This document shows, in pieces, positions 17,167 to 26,966 of a DNA stretch of 64,000 nucleotides (the first letter of the stretch is position 1; the number at the start of each line of letters is the position of its first letter). The notes beneath the pieces are model-generated. The model had not been told where the DNA came from. It made no database searches and worked only from the letters and a program-made list of their open reading frames with translations. The position numbers and the translations under genes are program-made. Origin of the DNA: an uncultured Planococcus sp. (GTDB taxonomy: Bacteria; Bacillota; Bacilli; Bacillales_A; Planococcaceae); the NCBI GenBank assembly GCA_947502505.1, contig CANNAE010000002.1, positions 1-64,000 on the forward strand. The letters are read 5' to 3'.

Positions 17167-18519
17167 TTGAAAAAGTTTTCAGCTTCTACATGGTTATTAT
17201 TCCTGATCCCATCTTTATTAGGGATCCTATTGTTCCTCGTTCCTATTCCAACAGAGGACGGATGGAAAGTTACAATCGCTGTACTGGCAGACCTTATGGC
17301 CGGTTCTATCGAATCGTTTGTGCCTTGGATCGTTCTTGCCATCTTGGTAGTGGCCGCAGTCGGCTCTTTGGCGTTTGTCGCGAAAAAGGAAAACACTTCG
17401 GATGAGGTTCCATTTTTCGAAAAATTATTCAACGTCAACTTATTCTGGACATTGACGCGCGTGGTCGCCGCTGTTTTTGCTTTCATGGTATTATTCCAGG
17501 TCGGCCCAGAGCCGGTTTGGAACGAGAATACAGGCGGCTTGCTATTATCGGGAAGCGGGTTGCTTTCCTTCCTCTTCACCATCTTCCTGTTCGCCGGCTT
17601 GTTCTTGCCGCTACTGATGAATTTCGGCTTGCTTGAATTTTTCGGCACAATGATGGTCAAGATCATGCGCCCGTTGTTCCGCCTGCCTGGCCGTTCTTCT
17701 ATCGATGCTCTCGCTTCATGGGTGGGCGATGGGACAATCGGCGTTCTGCTTACAAGCAAGCAATACGAAGACAATAAGTATACGCAGCGTGAAGCCGCGA
17801 TTATCGGAACGACTTTTTCTGTTGTCTCGATCACCTTCGCCATTGTCGTCATTGAAGAAATCGGGCTTGGCTCTTATTTCCTTCCATATTACGGCACAGT
17901 CATTCTCGCCGGGGTGATCTTAGCGTTGATCATGCCGCGCATCTATCCCCTTGCGCAGAAAAAGACAGAGTTCATGGACGGCTCACCACAGGAATCCCTT
18001 TTCGAAGATGTGCCTAACGGGCAAGGCCTTGCGTCTCATGGGCTTGGTAAAGCACTTGAAAAAGCGGACCGCAACCGCTCTGTCGCCGAGTTCTTTAAAG
18101 ATGGCATGAAAAACGTACTCGATATGTGGATCGGCGTTGCGCCTGTTGTTATGGCGTTCGGTACGATTGCCTTGATTCTTGCCGAATATACATCGACTTT
18201 TGTTATTCTCGGAGCACCGTTTGAACCGTACTTGAACCTTCTTGGCGTTCCTGAAGCTGCAGAAGCTGCCCAATTGATGGTTGTCGGTTTTGCGGATATG
18301 TTCTTGCCAGCAATACTTGGTGCAGGCATCGAGTCCGAAATGACACGCTTTGTCGTCGCGACCATGTCGGTTACGCAATTGATTTATATGTCCGAAGTCG
18401 GCGGCTTGCTGCTTGGTTCGAAAATTCCGGTCAATATTTTCGATTTGATCGTCGTCTTCCTCTTGCGCACAGTCATTGCCTTGCCGATCATTGTCGGTGT
18501 CGCACATTTATTGTTCTAA
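17167..18519 (+). CDS. YjiH-type nucleoside-recognition (Gate) membrane protein
   Basis: A membrane protein of about 450 residues with some ten hydrophobic segments and two Gate (nucleoside recognition) repeats. The segments LASWVGDGTIGVLL and GFADMFLPAILGAGIESE are typical of the YjiH branch. Members are thought to move small molecules, but no substrate is established. I prefer the TTG at 17167, as AAGGGG lies 8 bases before it; the ATG at 17146 overlaps that site. Stand-alone gene with a shared terminator. Confidence 0.82.
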   Translation: MKKFSASTWLLFLIPSLLGILLFLVPIPTEDGWKVTIAVLADLMAGSIESFVPWIVLAILVVAAVGSLAFVAKKENTSDEVPFFEKLFNVNLFWTLTRVVAAVFAFMVLFQVGPEPVWNENTGGLLLSGSGLLSFLFTIFLFAGLFLPLLMNFGLLEFFGTMMVKIMRPLFRLPGRSSIDALASWVGDGTIGVLLTSKQYEDNKYTQREAAIIGTTFSVVSITFAIVVIEEIGLGSYFLPYYGTVILAGVILALIMPRIYPLAQKKTEFMDGSPQESLFEDVPNGQGLASHGLGKALEKADRNRSVAEFFKDGMKNVLDMWIGVAPVVMAFGTIALILAEYTSTFVILGAPFEPYLNLLGVPEAAEAAQLMVVGFADMFLPAILGAGIESEMTRFVVATMSVTQLIYMSEVGGLLLGSKIPVNIFDLIVVFLLRTVIALPIIVGVAHLLF

Positions 18520-18525
18520 TTCGAC

Positions 18526-18564
18526 GAAAAAGACGCTCTCCCAATTTGGGAAAGCGTCTTTTTT
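18526..18564. terminator. Shared bidirectional terminator
   Basis: AAAAAGACGCT and AGCGTCTTTTTT arms with an inner TCCC/GGGA pair. It ends the YjiH-type gene on plus and tdh on minus. Confidence 0.9.
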
Positions 18565-18565
18565 C

Positions 18566-19510
18566 TTATGCTTGCTGCAATTTTTGCTTTAGTTTTTCCA
18601 ACATATCTGCCGTCATGGCGTCTAAGTCATACGCTGTTTTGAAGTTCCATTCGTCCTTTGCCGCACTGGCATCGATATTGTCAGGCCAGCTGGCAGCAAT
18701 CGCCTGGCGCGCTGGGTCGACATCATAATCCATTTTGAAATCCGGGATATGCTTACGGATTGAAGCCGCGATCTCTTCCGGTTCAAAGCTCATGGCCGTC
18801 ACATTGAATGCGTTGCGATGCACTAGCTTATCCGCATCGGCTTCCATCAAATCGACAATCGCCTGCAGCGCATCCGGCATATACATCATGTCCATGCGGG
18901 TGCCTTGCGCGATATAGGAAGTGTAGCTGCCGTTTTCGATCGCTTGGTAATAAATATCTACGGCATAGTCTGTTGTTCCGCCGCCGGGAAGCGCCACGTT
19001 CGAGATTAAGCCAGGGAAACGGAGGCCTCGGGTATCGACGCCGAATTTCGTGAAGTAATAATCACACAGTAATTCTCCCGCTACTTTATTGACGCCGTAC
19101 ATCGTTGTCGGACGCTGAAGCGTGTCTTGCGGAGTGTCATTTTTCGGCGTTGAAGGCCCGAATGCGCCAATCGAGCTTGGCGTGAAAAATTGCATGCCGA
19201 GTTCACGTGCTGCTTCAAGGGCATTCACCAATCCGCCCATATTCAAATTCCATGCAAGCAGCGGCTTTTCTTCTGCAGTTGCAGACAATAACGCTGCCAT
19301 ATGGATCATTGTGTCGGCGTTGAAATCACGCGCTAAGGTAAGCATGCGTTCTGCGTCCGTTACGTCCAAAATTTCAAAAGGCCCGTCCTGATTTTTTGAT
19401 GGCCGGATATCCGTCGCCAATACATTTTCTGCACCATATGCCTCACGCAATTTGCCCACTAATTCCGAGCCGATCTGCCCTAAAGCTCCTGTCACCATGA
19501 TTCGTTTCAT
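18566..19510 (-). CDS. tdh: L-threonine 3-dehydrogenase, SDR type
   Basis: A 314-residue extended short-chain dehydrogenase with the NAD motif [10 protein letters not shown] and the YxxxK catalytic pair in YGVNKVAGE. The segments [11 protein letters not shown] and RFPGLIS match the SDR-type threonine dehydrogenases of Staphylococcus, Flavobacterium and animals. It would oxidise threonine to 2-amino-3-ketobutyrate, the substrate of Kbl at 27 kb. These enzymes are often next to kbl; here several genes intervene. A sugar epimerase is the alternative reading but fits less well. Confidence 0.87.
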   Translation of the reverse strand: MKRIMVTGALGQIGSELVGKLREAYGAENVLATDIRPSKNQDGPFEILDVTDAERMLTLARDFNADTMIHMAALLSATAEEKPLLAWNLNMGGLVNALEAARELGMQFFTPSSIGAFGPSTPKNDTPQDTLQRPTTMYGVNKVAGELLCDYYFTKFGVDTRGLRFPGLISNVALPGGGTTDYAVDIYYQAIENGSYTSYIAQGTRMDMMYMPDALQAIVDLMEADADKLVHRNAFNVTAMSFEPEEIAASIRKHIPDFKMDYDVDPARQAIAASWPDNIDASAAKDEWNFKTAYDLDAMTADMLEKLKQKLQQA

Positions 19511-19663
19511 TTTTCATACACTCCTTTTCCACAAAAACATTTGTCCGCTCTAGAAAAACATTATGATCTTTCAAAATGCTTTCATATCAAGCTTTACGTT
19601 AGAGTCATTATAAATTGTTCTCTTTAAAAAAACAATGGCTTTTGCTCTTTTTTCCTTGTCGAT

Positions 19664-19689
19664 TAAACCTACTATACAGGTAAGGTTTA
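19664..19689 (+). promoter_or_regulatory. Candidate operator at the tcyABC promoter
   Basis: An inverted repeat with arms TAAACCT and AGGTTTA separated by 12 bases. A possible -10 TATACA (19673-19678) lies in the spacer. The half-site AAACCTAcTA matches AAACCTAgTA in front of the yrrT-luxS-mccAB operon (33570-33594). A cysteine regulator of the CymR type is the natural suspect. Confidence 0.5.
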
Positions 19690-19751
19690 ATGTGTTTAAA
19701 TAGAACAACAACGCCATGAAGGCAAAAATTTAATGAAATGGGGAACCATCC

Positions 19752-20567
19752 ATGAAGAAACATTGGGCATTTCTGCCGATCGGCGCAGCTGCATTATTCC
19801 TTTCAGCTTGCGGATCTTCCGACAGCGCAGACAACACAGATTCTAGCAGCACAGAAGGCGAAACGGACTTGCTTGCCGAAATACAGGAAGAAGGAACTTT
19901 GATCATCGGCACTGAAGGAACTTACCCTCCTTTCACATTCCACGACGACAGCGGCGAATTGACAGGCTTTGACGTGGAAATCGCCCGTGAAGTCGCAGAC
20001 CGCCTCGGTGTCGAAGCGGAATTCCTTGAGACGCAATGGGATGCAATGTTCGCAGGGCTCGATGCTGAGCGCTTTGATATGGTCGCCAACCAAGTGGGCA
20101 TCAACGAAGAACGCCAGGAAAGCTATGATTTCTCAGAACCATACATCACTTCAACAGCAGTTCTCGTAGTAGCTGAAGGCAATGAAGAAATCCAAAGCTT
20201 TGATGACCTAGAAGGCAAACTCTCTGCACAGTCATTGACCAGCAATTACGCCGAAACAGCTACTTCCTACGGCGCAGAACTTGAAGGCGTCGAAGGCTTT
20301 AACCAAGCCATCGAATTATTGGTCTCAGGCCGTGTTGATTCGACAATCAATGATAATTTGACGGTCCTAGACTTCCAGAACCAGCGTCCGGATGCAGGCA
20401 TTAAAGTCGTCGATAAATCCGACGATGCGGCACAAAGCGCATTATTGTTCAGAAAAGGCAACGAAACATTCGTCGAAGCAGCAAATGAGGCGCTTGCTGA
20501 AATGATCGAAGACGGTACTTACGAAGAAATCTCCAATAAGTGGTTCGGCGAAAATGTACTTGAATAG
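19752..20567 (+). CDS. tcyA: Cystine-type ABC transporter substrate-binding lipoprotein
   Basis: A 271-residue family 3 solute-binding protein. The signal peptide ends in a lipobox LSAC, so Cys20 would be lipidated and the protein held on the outer face of the membrane. [25 protein letters not shown] is the polar amino-acid binding opening. Best match is the TcyA/TcyJ cystine group. First gene of a three-gene importer operon; its stop overlaps the tcyB start by 14 bases. Confidence 0.9.
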   Translation: MKKHWAFLPIGAAALFLSACGSSDSADNTDSSSTEGETDLLAEIQEEGTLIIGTEGTYPPFTFHDDSGELTGFDVEIAREVADRLGVEAEFLETQWDAMFAGLDAERFDMVANQVGINEERQESYDFSEPYITSTAVLVVAEGNEEIQSFDDLEGKLSAQSLTSNYAETATSYGAELEGVEGFNQAIELLVSGRVDSTINDNLTVLDFQNQRPDAGIKVVDKSDDAAQSALLFRKGNETFVEAANEALAEMIEDGTYEEISNKWFGENVLE

Positions 20568-21255
20568 TATTTTCTCCAATCCTGAACGGTTGGAGCGGCT
20601 CGGCGATATCGCCCAGTCCTCCTTCCTGCCCTTGATCGAAGCGGCTGTGCAATTCACATTGCCGCTTTCGGTCATTTCTTTTATCCTTGGGCTATTCCTG
20701 GCGGTCGTCACTGCGCTTGCCCGCATTTCCACCGTCCGGATCCTGCAATGGATTGCGCGCGTCTACGTTTCGATCATTCGTGGGACGCCGCTGCTGGTTC
20801 AATTGTTTATCCTGTTTTACGGATTGCCGACGATCGGCGTCACGATTGACCCATTCCCGGCAGCCGTCATCGGATTTTCCTTGAATGTCGGTGCCTATGC
20901 CTCTGAAGTCATCCGTGCCGCGATCCTGTCGATTCCAAAAGGCCAATGGGAAGCAGCCGATACAATCGGCATGTCTTATTCCCAAACCTTGCGCCGCGTA
21001 ATTTTGCCTCAAGCATCACGCGTTTCGGTGCCGCCGTTATCCAACACCTTCATCAGCCTGGTCAAAGACACCTCGCTTGCGGCGTTGATCTTGGTGACGG
21101 AGATGTTCCGTGTCGCCCAGCAAATCGCAGCGACCAATTATGAATTCTTGCTTCTGTACGGGCAAGCGGCATTGATCTACTGGGTCATCTGCTTCTTGCT
21201 GTCACTCGTCCAAGGGCAATTGGAAAATCGTTTTGACCGCTATGTTTCCCGCTAA
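20554..21255 (+). CDS. tcyB: Cystine-type ABC transporter permease
   Basis: A 233-residue membrane protein of the His/Glu/Gln/Arg permease family with about five helices. The EAA loop appears as [20 protein letters not shown], the contact to the ATPase. The chosen ATG lies inside the end of tcyA; there is no strong ribosome site, so translation probably depends on coupling. Confidence 0.92.
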   Translation: MYLNSIFSNPERLERLGDIAQSSFLPLIEAAVQFTLPLSVISFILGLFLAVVTALARISTVRILQWIARVYVSIIRGTPLLVQLFILFYGLPTIGVTIDPFPAAVIGFSLNVGAYASEVIRAAILSIPKGQWEAADTIGMSYSQTLRRVILPQASRVSVPPLSNTFISLVKDTSLAALILVTEMFRVAQQIAATNYEFLLLYGQAALIYWVICFLLSLVQGQLENRFDRYVSR

Positions 21256-21286
21256 ATCCACATCGATCCAGAGATAGGAGTTTATT

Positions 21287-22036
21287 ATGATTTCAATTAA
21301 AAATTTGCATAAGAGCTTCGGCGAGCTGGAAGTGCTAAAAGGCATCGATCTCGATGTCGAAAAAGGGCAAACGATCGTCGTCATCGGCCCTTCCGGCTCA
21401 GGCAAAACCACTTTTCTCCGCTGCCTCAATATTTTAGAGAAGCCGAGTGATGGAACCGTAGAAATCGGGGGCTTGGTCGCTGACTTTTCAAAGCCGATGT
21501 CAAAAAAACAGATTATGGCATTCCGCAAGCAATCGGCGATGGTGTTTCAACATTACAACCTATTTCCGCATATGACCGCTCTTGATAATATTTTAGAAGG
21601 GCCTGTCACCGTCCAGAAAAAAGACAAGGCCGAAGCAAAACAAAAAGCATTGGCATTGCTTGAGAAAGTTGGGTTGTCCGATAAAGCCGATTCGTATCCG
21701 CACCAGCTATCAGGGGGCCAGCAACAGCGCGTCGGCATCGCCCGGGCACTTGCCCTCGAACCGAAAGTCATGCTATTTGACGAACCAACTTCCGCACTCG
21801 ACCCGGAGCTTGTCGGAGAGGTGCTTCAAGTCATGAAAGATTTGGCGCAAGAAGGCATGACGATGGTCGTCGTGACGCACGAAATGCGCTTTGCCAAAGG
21901 CGCAGCCGATGAAGTACTGTTCATGGACAGCGGCCGGATTGTTGAACGCGGCACACCGGATGCCGTATTCAACCGGCCACAGGAAGAACGCACGAAACGC
22001 TTCTTGAATTTAATTCAAGACACGGACACCATTTAA
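21287..22036 (+). CDS. tcyC: Cystine-type ABC transporter ATPase
   Basis: A 249-residue ATPase of the polar amino acid importer class. Walker [11 protein letters not shown]-loop in [11 protein letters not shown], signature LSGGQQQR, Walker [13 protein letters not shown] and the switch His in VTHEM are all intact. TAGGAG precedes the ATG. Completes TcyABC; a terminator follows 10 bases after the stop. Confidence 0.95.
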   Translation: MISIKNLHKSFGELEVLKGIDLDVEKGQTIVVIGPSGSGKTTFLRCLNILEKPSDGTVEIGGLVADFSKPMSKKQIMAFRKQSAMVFQHYNLFPHMTALDNILEGPVTVQKKDKAEAKQKALALLEKVGLSDKADSYPHQLSGGQQQRVGIARALALEPKVMLFDEPTSALDPELVGEVLQVMKDLAQEGMTMVVVTHEMRFAKGAADEVLFMDSGRIVERGTPDAVFNRPQEERTKRFLNLIQDTDTI

Positions 22037-22040
22037 GCAA

Positions 22041-22079
22041 AGAAAATCCCCAGTGCATCTAGCACTGGGGATTTTCTTT
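22041..22079. terminator. Shared terminator of tcyABC and the YfcC gene
   Basis: AAAATCCCCAGTGC pairs with GCACTGGGGATTTT around ATCTA; symmetric, so it serves both converging operons. Confidence 0.92.
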
Positions 22080-22083
22080 ATCT

Positions 22084-23496
22084 TCAGGAAACGCCGATCA
22101 TAACGGCGATGACGAGTGCGACAAGCGCAATCACGAGCCAGCCAACGATGAGTTTCCAAACAAACTTCACCCATTTGTCATACGGGATGCCGGCAACTGC
22201 CAGATAGCCCATCAATGCGGCGGAAGTCGGAATGATGGAATTCGTGATGCCGTCGCCGTATTGATACGCCAACACTGCGACTTGGCGTTCAATGGCCAGC
22301 AAATCCGAAAGCGGCGTCATGATAGGCATCGTAGTCGCTGCTTGCCCACTGCCGGAGGGGATGAAGAAATTGATGACGACTTGCGTGAAAAACATGCCGA
22401 TGACGGTCAAGGCATTCGGCAAGCCGCTGATAACGCTCGATAAGCCGTGGATCATCGTATCCATGATGACCCCTTGTTCCATGATGACCAGGATGGCCCG
22501 GGCAAACCCGACAATCAAGGCACCGAAAACGACTAGTTTCATGCCATCAATAAACGCATCAAACATTCGATTGACCCCAAGATTTCCGACCAGTCCCGCC
22601 GCAAACCCAATGATGATGAAGGAAGCTGCAAGCTCGGTCAAATACCAGTCCCATTCGAAGACGCCGTAGACATTGACCCCAAGGCCGATTGCGAGGAATA
22701 AGAACACCATGCCGTGGCGCCAGTTGAATGCACCCAACAATTCTGCCTGGTCTTTAGTCGACGATTTCTTCGCGCGTTTCTCGATCTCGTAAATCACGCT
22801 TTGCGTCGGATCTTTTTTGACTTTCGCCGCATAGCGCATCACATACCAAATCGCAAAAGCAAGGAAGAATATATATGCCCCAAAGCGGAAACCGATGCCT
22901 GAGAACACTTGGAGTTCAGCAATGCCTTGAGCGACCCCTACTGTAAATGGATTAAGCATCCCGCCGATAAAGCCGGATGCTGCCCCCAGTGATACCATTG
23001 CTGTGCCGGTCATGGCATCAAAGCCGATTGCCCGTGCTACCGCAATGCCGATTGGCACGAAAATGATGACTTCCTCGGCCATGCCAATCGTTGCACCCAA
23101 AATGGAAAACAGGATCATCACGATCGGAATCAGCCATTTTTCCTGCCTCTCGAGCTTATCGACCACTTTGGCAATGCCGGATTCAATCGCGCCTGTCGCG
23201 CGGATGATGCCAAATGCCCCACCGACTAGAAAGATGTAGAAAATGATATTCGATGCTTCTGACATCCCGGTAGGAATAGCCTTGAACAAGTCAAAAAATC
23301 CGACCGGGCTTTGCTCCACTTGCGCATAGGAATTGTCCACTACGACAGTGCGGCTATCCACTTCCTGGCGTTCATATTGCCCCGCTGGAATCAAATACGA
23401 TGCGACCATCGCCGCAATCATAATTAAAAACAAAATAGCATATGTATGCGGAATCTTACTTCCGCCCTTTTTGAGCTTATGTGGTTTTTCGGTCAT
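22084..23496 (-). CDS. YfcC-family transporter
   Basis: A 470-residue membrane protein with about 12 helices of the YfcC family in the DcuC/ArsB-like ion transporter superfamily. HTYAILFLIMIAAMVASYLIPAG at the start and FIPSGSGQAATTMPIMTPL near the end are diagnostic. Substrates are probably carboxylates, amino acids or small peptides; none is proven. AGGAGG stands 9 bases before MTEKPHK, which sets the start. The ATG overlaps the stop of the epimerase gene (ATGA), so the two are co-translated. Confidence 0.88.
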   Translation of the reverse strand: MTEKPHKLKKGGSKIPHTYAILFLIMIAAMVASYLIPAGQYERQEVDSRTVVVDNSYAQVEQSPVGFFDLFKAIPTGMSEASNIIFYIFLVGGAFGIIRATGAIESGIAKVVDKLERQEKWLIPIVMILFSILGATIGMAEEVIIFVPIGIAVARAIGFDAMTGTAMVSLGAASGFIGGMLNPFTVGVAQGIAELQVFSGIGFRFGAYIFFLAFAIWYVMRYAAKVKKDPTQSVIYEIEKRAKKSSTKDQAELLGAFNWRHGMVFLFLAIGLGVNVYGVFEWDWYLTELAASFIIIGFAAGLVGNLGVNRMFDAFIDGMKLVVFGALIVGFARAILVIMEQGVIMDTMIHGLSSVISGLPNALTVIGMFFTQVVINFFIPSGSGQAATTMPIMTPLSDLLAIERQVAVLAYQYGDGITNSIIPTSAALMGYLAVAGIPYDKWVKFVWKLIVGWLVIALVALVIAVMIGVS

Positions 23497-24617
23497 TCGA
23501 CAATTCCTCCTACTGTACACGATTCCACCGTCAATTTCTTCAGTTGTGCTGGATCGATTTCAATGCCGAGGCCCGGCTTTCCACTTAATAGCACATGTGG
23601 ATGTTCATATCTCAAATCGCCAATTTCCTCACTATACAATAAAGGACCCGTCAATTCCGTGCTTTCGATATTCAAGCGCGACATCGCTGCGTGGTAGCCG
23701 GCGCTAGAGGCGACTGACGATTCCACCATCGATCCAATCTGGCAAAGCATGCCCGCAGCTTCTGCTGTTTTCGCCATTTGCACCGCATGGAAAATACCTC
23801 CGCATTTCATCAATTTGATGTTGATGACATCCGCTGCATCGAGACGGATGATTTCAAGCAAATCCTCCATCGACTGCACCGTCTCATCCGCCATGATCGG
23901 CACCGCTGTTTTCTTTCGCACTTCAGCCAACCCGCGAATATCGCCCATGCGAATCGGCTGTTCGATCCAGCTGAGTCCCGCATTTTCAAGCTGCCGAATT
24001 GCCGAAACCGCTGTTCCGACCGACTTCCATCCCTGGTTGACGTCCACGCGAATCGGTATTTCCGGTCCGACCTTTTCCCTCACGGCTAAAATGCGTTCCA
24101 CATCCAGTTGGGCATTGCCTGCGCCGACCTTCAATTTCAACGAACCATAACCCGCTTCAACTGCCTGCTGCGCTTTTTCCGCCATGACCTCAGGCGGTTC
24201 GATGCTCAAGACACGGGGATAGGACAAATACTCTTTCGATTGCCCGCCGAGCAGATTATAGACCGGCTGCCCGGAAGCTTTGCCCATCAAGTCGTAACAA
24301 GCGATATCAACCGCAGCTTTTGCTGCCGGGTTGCCCGCCAAAATGCCGTTCATCTTATGATGGATCGCTTCAATATCGAACGGATTCATGCCGATGACAG
24401 CCGGCAGGAATAATTCCTTGAGCACCGCGTAGCTCGCCGTGAAATACTCGCCCGTCACATGTTCGTCCGGCACTGCCTCCCCGTAACCGACCAAGCCGTT
24501 ATCCGTTTCCAGTTCAAGAATCAAAGAAGGCATATCCGGATAGGTCGCATACGAGATAATGAATGGTTCATGCAAAGGAAAACGCACTGCATGCAATCGT
24601 GCTTGAATTATTTTCAT
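23493..24617 (-). CDS. Enolase-superfamily dipeptide epimerase or N-acyl amino acid racemase
   Basis: A 374-residue member of the enolase superfamily, muconate-lactonizing subgroup. The two catalytic lysines lie in SLKLKVG and INIKLMKCGG; the metal ligands are D in RVDVNQGW, E in SWIEQP and D in MADETV. This pattern fits L-Ala-D/L-Glu-type dipeptide epimerases and N-succinylamino acid racemases, which cannot be separated by eye. Operon with the YfcC transporter and divergent from an M20 amidohydrolase suggests peptide or N-acyl amino acid uptake and breakdown. SD GGGGG precedes the ATG. Confidence 0.87.
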   Translation of the reverse strand: MKIIQARLHAVRFPLHEPFIISYATYPDMPSLILELETDNGLVGYGEAVPDEHVTGEYFTASYAVLKELFLPAVIGMNPFDIEAIHHKMNGILAGNPAAKAAVDIACYDLMGKASGQPVYNLLGGQSKEYLSYPRVLSIEPPEVMAEKAQQAVEAGYGSLKLKVGAGNAQLDVERILAVREKVGPEIPIRVDVNQGWKSVGTAVSAIRQLENAGLSWIEQPIRMGDIRGLAEVRKKTAVPIMADETVQSMEDLLEIIRLDAADVINIKLMKCGGIFHAVQMAKTAEAAGMLCQIGSMVESSVASSAGYHAAMSRLNIESTELTGPLLYSEEIGDLRYEHPHVLLSGKPGLGIEIDPAQLKKLTVESCTVGGIVE

Positions 24618-24657
24618 AATGAATCCCCCATTTATAAGTAGTCTTGTATGATTATAC

Positions 24658-24672
24658 TATAAAAGTTTTATA
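24658..24672. promoter_or_regulatory. 15-bp palindrome between divergent promoters
   Basis: TATAAAAGTTTTATA is perfectly symmetric about a central G. It lies between the likely -10 of the epimerase operon (TATAAT, minus strand, 24651-24656) and the -35 of the M20 gene. This is a likely operator for a regulator acting on both sides, though AT-rich symmetry can also arise by chance. Confidence 0.4.
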
Positions 24673-24687
24673 AATAGCGCAATAATT

Positions 24688-24716
24688 TTGAAGACTGTTA
24701 ACTTACGGCGTATAAT
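24688..24716 (+). promoter_or_regulatory. Promoter of the M20 amidohydrolase gene
   Basis: -35 TTGAAG (24688-24693), 17-bp spacer, -10 TATAAT (24711-24716). Confidence 0.7.
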
Positions 24717-24765
24717 GGCGTCAGTGTATTTTAAAATTTTTGTAATATAAAGGAGTTTACTGATA

Positions 24766-25965
24766 ATGAGTTTATCCAAGCAAACCGAAGCACTGATCGA
24801 TTCCTTGCAAGAAGAAATGGTCGATATTCGCCGCCATCTCCATATGCACCCGGAATTGTCCCATCAGGAAGTGGAAACGCCCGCCTATATCGCTGAACGT
24901 TTAGAAGAGATGGGCGTTGAAGTGCGCCGTGGTGTTGGCGGACGGGGCGTCGTCGGGACCATCCGCGGCGGCAAACCCGGCAAGACGATCGCTTTTCGTG
25001 CAGATTTCGATGCGCTTCCGATCGACGACCAAAAAGATGCTTCTTACAAATCGACGGTCCCAGGCATCATGCATGCTTGCGGCCATGACGGCCATACTGC
25101 CGGCCTTCTGGGATTTGCGAAAGCGATGATGGCGATAAAAGACGAGCTGCCCGGGACAATCGTGCTGATCCATCAATTCGGTGAAGAGTTATCGCCTGGC
25201 GGTGCGCGTGCGATGATTGAAGACGGCTGCCTCGATGGCGTCGACCTCGTGTTCGGCGCGCATCTCCAAAGCAAAATGGAATCCGGCAAAGTCTACCTTC
25301 GCGATGGCTATTTGCAAGCTTCTGAAGACGCCATCAAAATCAATGTCTTTGGTTCCGGTACCCACGGAGCCGAGCCGCACACGGGCATCGACCCTATTCT
25401 TGCCGCGAGCCATATCATGGTCGCCCTGCAATCGATTGTCAGCCGCAACGCCGACCCGCTGAAAGAACTCGTCGTGTCGATCGGCAAATTTCAGGCTGGC
25501 GATGCGGATAATGTCATCCCAAGCAAAGCCGTCATGGAAGGCACGATCCGCGTGTTTGACCCGGAACTGCGCAAGCTCGCGAGCGATCGCGTGCGCTCAG
25601 TCGCTGAAAACGTCGCCGCTGCCATGGGCGCACGTGCAGAAGTGATTGTCGAAACCGGCTACGATTCGCTGTGGAACCACCCGGAAGCGGCAGAAATCGT
25701 CCGTACTTCCGCTCGCCCTGTCGTCGGTGAAGACAATGTCATCGACATCGATCCGATCATGCCGGTGGAGGATTTTTCATATTACACCCAAGCGAGACCA
25801 GGCGCATTCTTTTTCATCGGGGCAAAAATGGCAGATGAAGCGCTCGTCTATCCGCATCATCACGAAAACTTCGATTTCAATGAAGACGCGATGAATACGA
25901 CCGCAAAAGTGTTCGCTTCCATCTATTTCAACGCCCAGCAAGCAGAAACCGATTCTGCAGAATAA
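24766..25965 (+). CDS. M20-family amidohydrolase
   Basis: A 399-residue zinc amidohydrolase of the HipO/IAA-amino acid hydrolase group, cleaving N-acyl amino acids or related amides. Metal and catalytic segments are HMHPELSHQE, ADFDALPI, MHACGHDGH, GEELSPGGA and the final PHHHENFDF. AAAGGAG lies 10 bases before the ATG. It diverges from the epimerase-YfcC operon, which fits a shared pathway for N-acylated or peptide-bound amino acids. Confidence 0.92.
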   Translation: MSLSKQTEALIDSLQEEMVDIRRHLHMHPELSHQEVETPAYIAERLEEMGVEVRRGVGGRGVVGTIRGGKPGKTIAFRADFDALPIDDQKDASYKSTVPGIMHACGHDGHTAGLLGFAKAMMAIKDELPGTIVLIHQFGEELSPGGARAMIEDGCLDGVDLVFGAHLQSKMESGKVYLRDGYLQASEDAIKINVFGSGTHGAEPHTGIDPILAASHIMVALQSIVSRNADPLKELVVSIGKFQAGDADNVIPSKAVMEGTIRVFDPELRKLASDRVRSVAENVAAAMGARAEVIVETGYDSLWNHPEAAEIVRTSARPVVGEDNVIDIDPIMPVEDFSYYTQARPGAFFFIGAKMADEALVYPHHHENFDFNEDAMNTTAKVFASIYFNAQQAETDSAE

Positions 25966-25975
25966 TAAAGTATAT

Positions 25976-26006
25976 CCCCTTTCAGCTGATTGCTGGAGGG
26001 GGTTTT
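25976..26006 (+). terminator. Terminator of the M20 gene
   Basis: CCCCTTTCAGC pairs imperfectly with GCTGGAGGGGG, followed by TTTT. Confidence 0.75.
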
Positions 26007-26029
26007 ATTGTAAGCTAACCTGAATATAG

Positions 26030-26700
26030 TGCGAGTGAGACGGGTGAGCGAGGTATATTGTCCATTGGTTGCTTTATCTTCAAGCAGTCGCCTCCCGCTT
26101 TGGGCTGGCCTCCCGCAATAAGCCAAGAAGAACGCTTGTCTCATTGCTTCGGCTCGCCCTTGTGCGCGGTTCGCCTTTTAGATTTCATTGGATATTAGGT
26201 GCTAGAAAGTGTCGCTGTTGATTGGGTGCATCCGCTGATGGAGACGCCTAGTTAGACTTGATAGTGAGATGGATCGCCCGTTGATCCATTCATCGTGAAG
26301 CAGGCGCCTCCCGCTTTGGGCTGGCCTCCCGCAATAAGCCAAGAAGAGCACTTGTCTCATTGCTTCGGCTCGCCCGTGGGCGCGATTCGGCTGTTAGATT
26401 TCATTGGATGTTGTGTGTGAATAAATATCGCTGTTGATTGGGTGCATCCGCTGATGGAGACGCCTAATTAGACTTGATAGTGAGATGAATCGCCTGTTGC
26501 TCCATTCATCGTGAAGCAGCCGCCTCCCGCTTTGGGCTGGCCTCCCGCAATAAGCCAAGAAGAGCACTTGTCTCATTGCTTCGGCTCGCCCTTAAGCGCG
26601 GTTCGGCTGTTAGATTTCATTGGATATTAGGTGCTAGAAATTGTCGCTGTTGAGTGGGGGCGTCCGTTGGCGGAGACGCTTAGTTGGACTTGGTATTTTT
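26030..26700. repeat. Tandem palindrome array, three copies at 216-bp period
   Basis: The gene-free 1-kb gap between the convergent M20 and kbl genes. The core motif starting CGCCTCCCGCTTTGGGCTGG occurs at 26089, 26305 and 26521, exactly 216 bp apart each time, and the linkers are also repeated (for example GGTGCATCCGCTGATGGAGA). Each core holds a hairpin: GCAATAAG-c-CAAG, 7-base loop, CTTG-t-CTCATTGC (first copy 26115-26147). Family members recur at 7.6, 41.8 and 60.3 kb. Short minus-strand ORFs in the copies (start MRQ..FLAYCGRPAQSG) are repeat shadows without ribosome sites. Confidence 0.9.
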
Positions 26701-26810
26701 AAGATGTTTTACCTGCTATGTAATTTGAAAGTTTGAAGCTAATCAATGCTTCTCATTTTTTTATCAGTGCAAGAAGAAATATATTTCATCTCTAAAACTA
26801 GAGATGAAGC

Positions 26811-26880
26811 GGAAAGGGGCGAATGGATGGCGAGGGGAAGCCGAGTCCATTCATTTGCGACGCATCTGCGTAGCAGATGT
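26811..26880. repeat. Two-hairpin repeat element (family C), copy 1
   Basis: About 70 bp nearly identical to 42388-42456. It contains two adjacent hairpins: GAATGGA/TCCATTC around 18 bases, and CATCTGC/GCAGATG around 3 bases. A decayed reverse copy lies at 7846-7877. No coding signal. Confidence 0.85.
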
Positions 26881-26966
26881 GGGAGCACAAGGGTTTACCA
26901 CTCCGGAAAGCATGCCCCTTGGAGCGCAATCTCCACTCTTCACATTTCCGATCCATAAGCGCAAAG

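Noticed and set aside
25923..26576. Two related minus-strand ORFs beginning MRQ.. with FLAYCGRPAQSG
   Set aside because: Their similarity comes from the DNA repeat itself; no ribosome site, and one overlaps the end of the M20 gene.
26030..26700. Tandem repeats considered as a CRISPR array
   Set aside because: The period is 216 bp (218-247 bp at other loci), the units are long palindromes with repeated linkers rather than unique spacers, and no cas gene is near.
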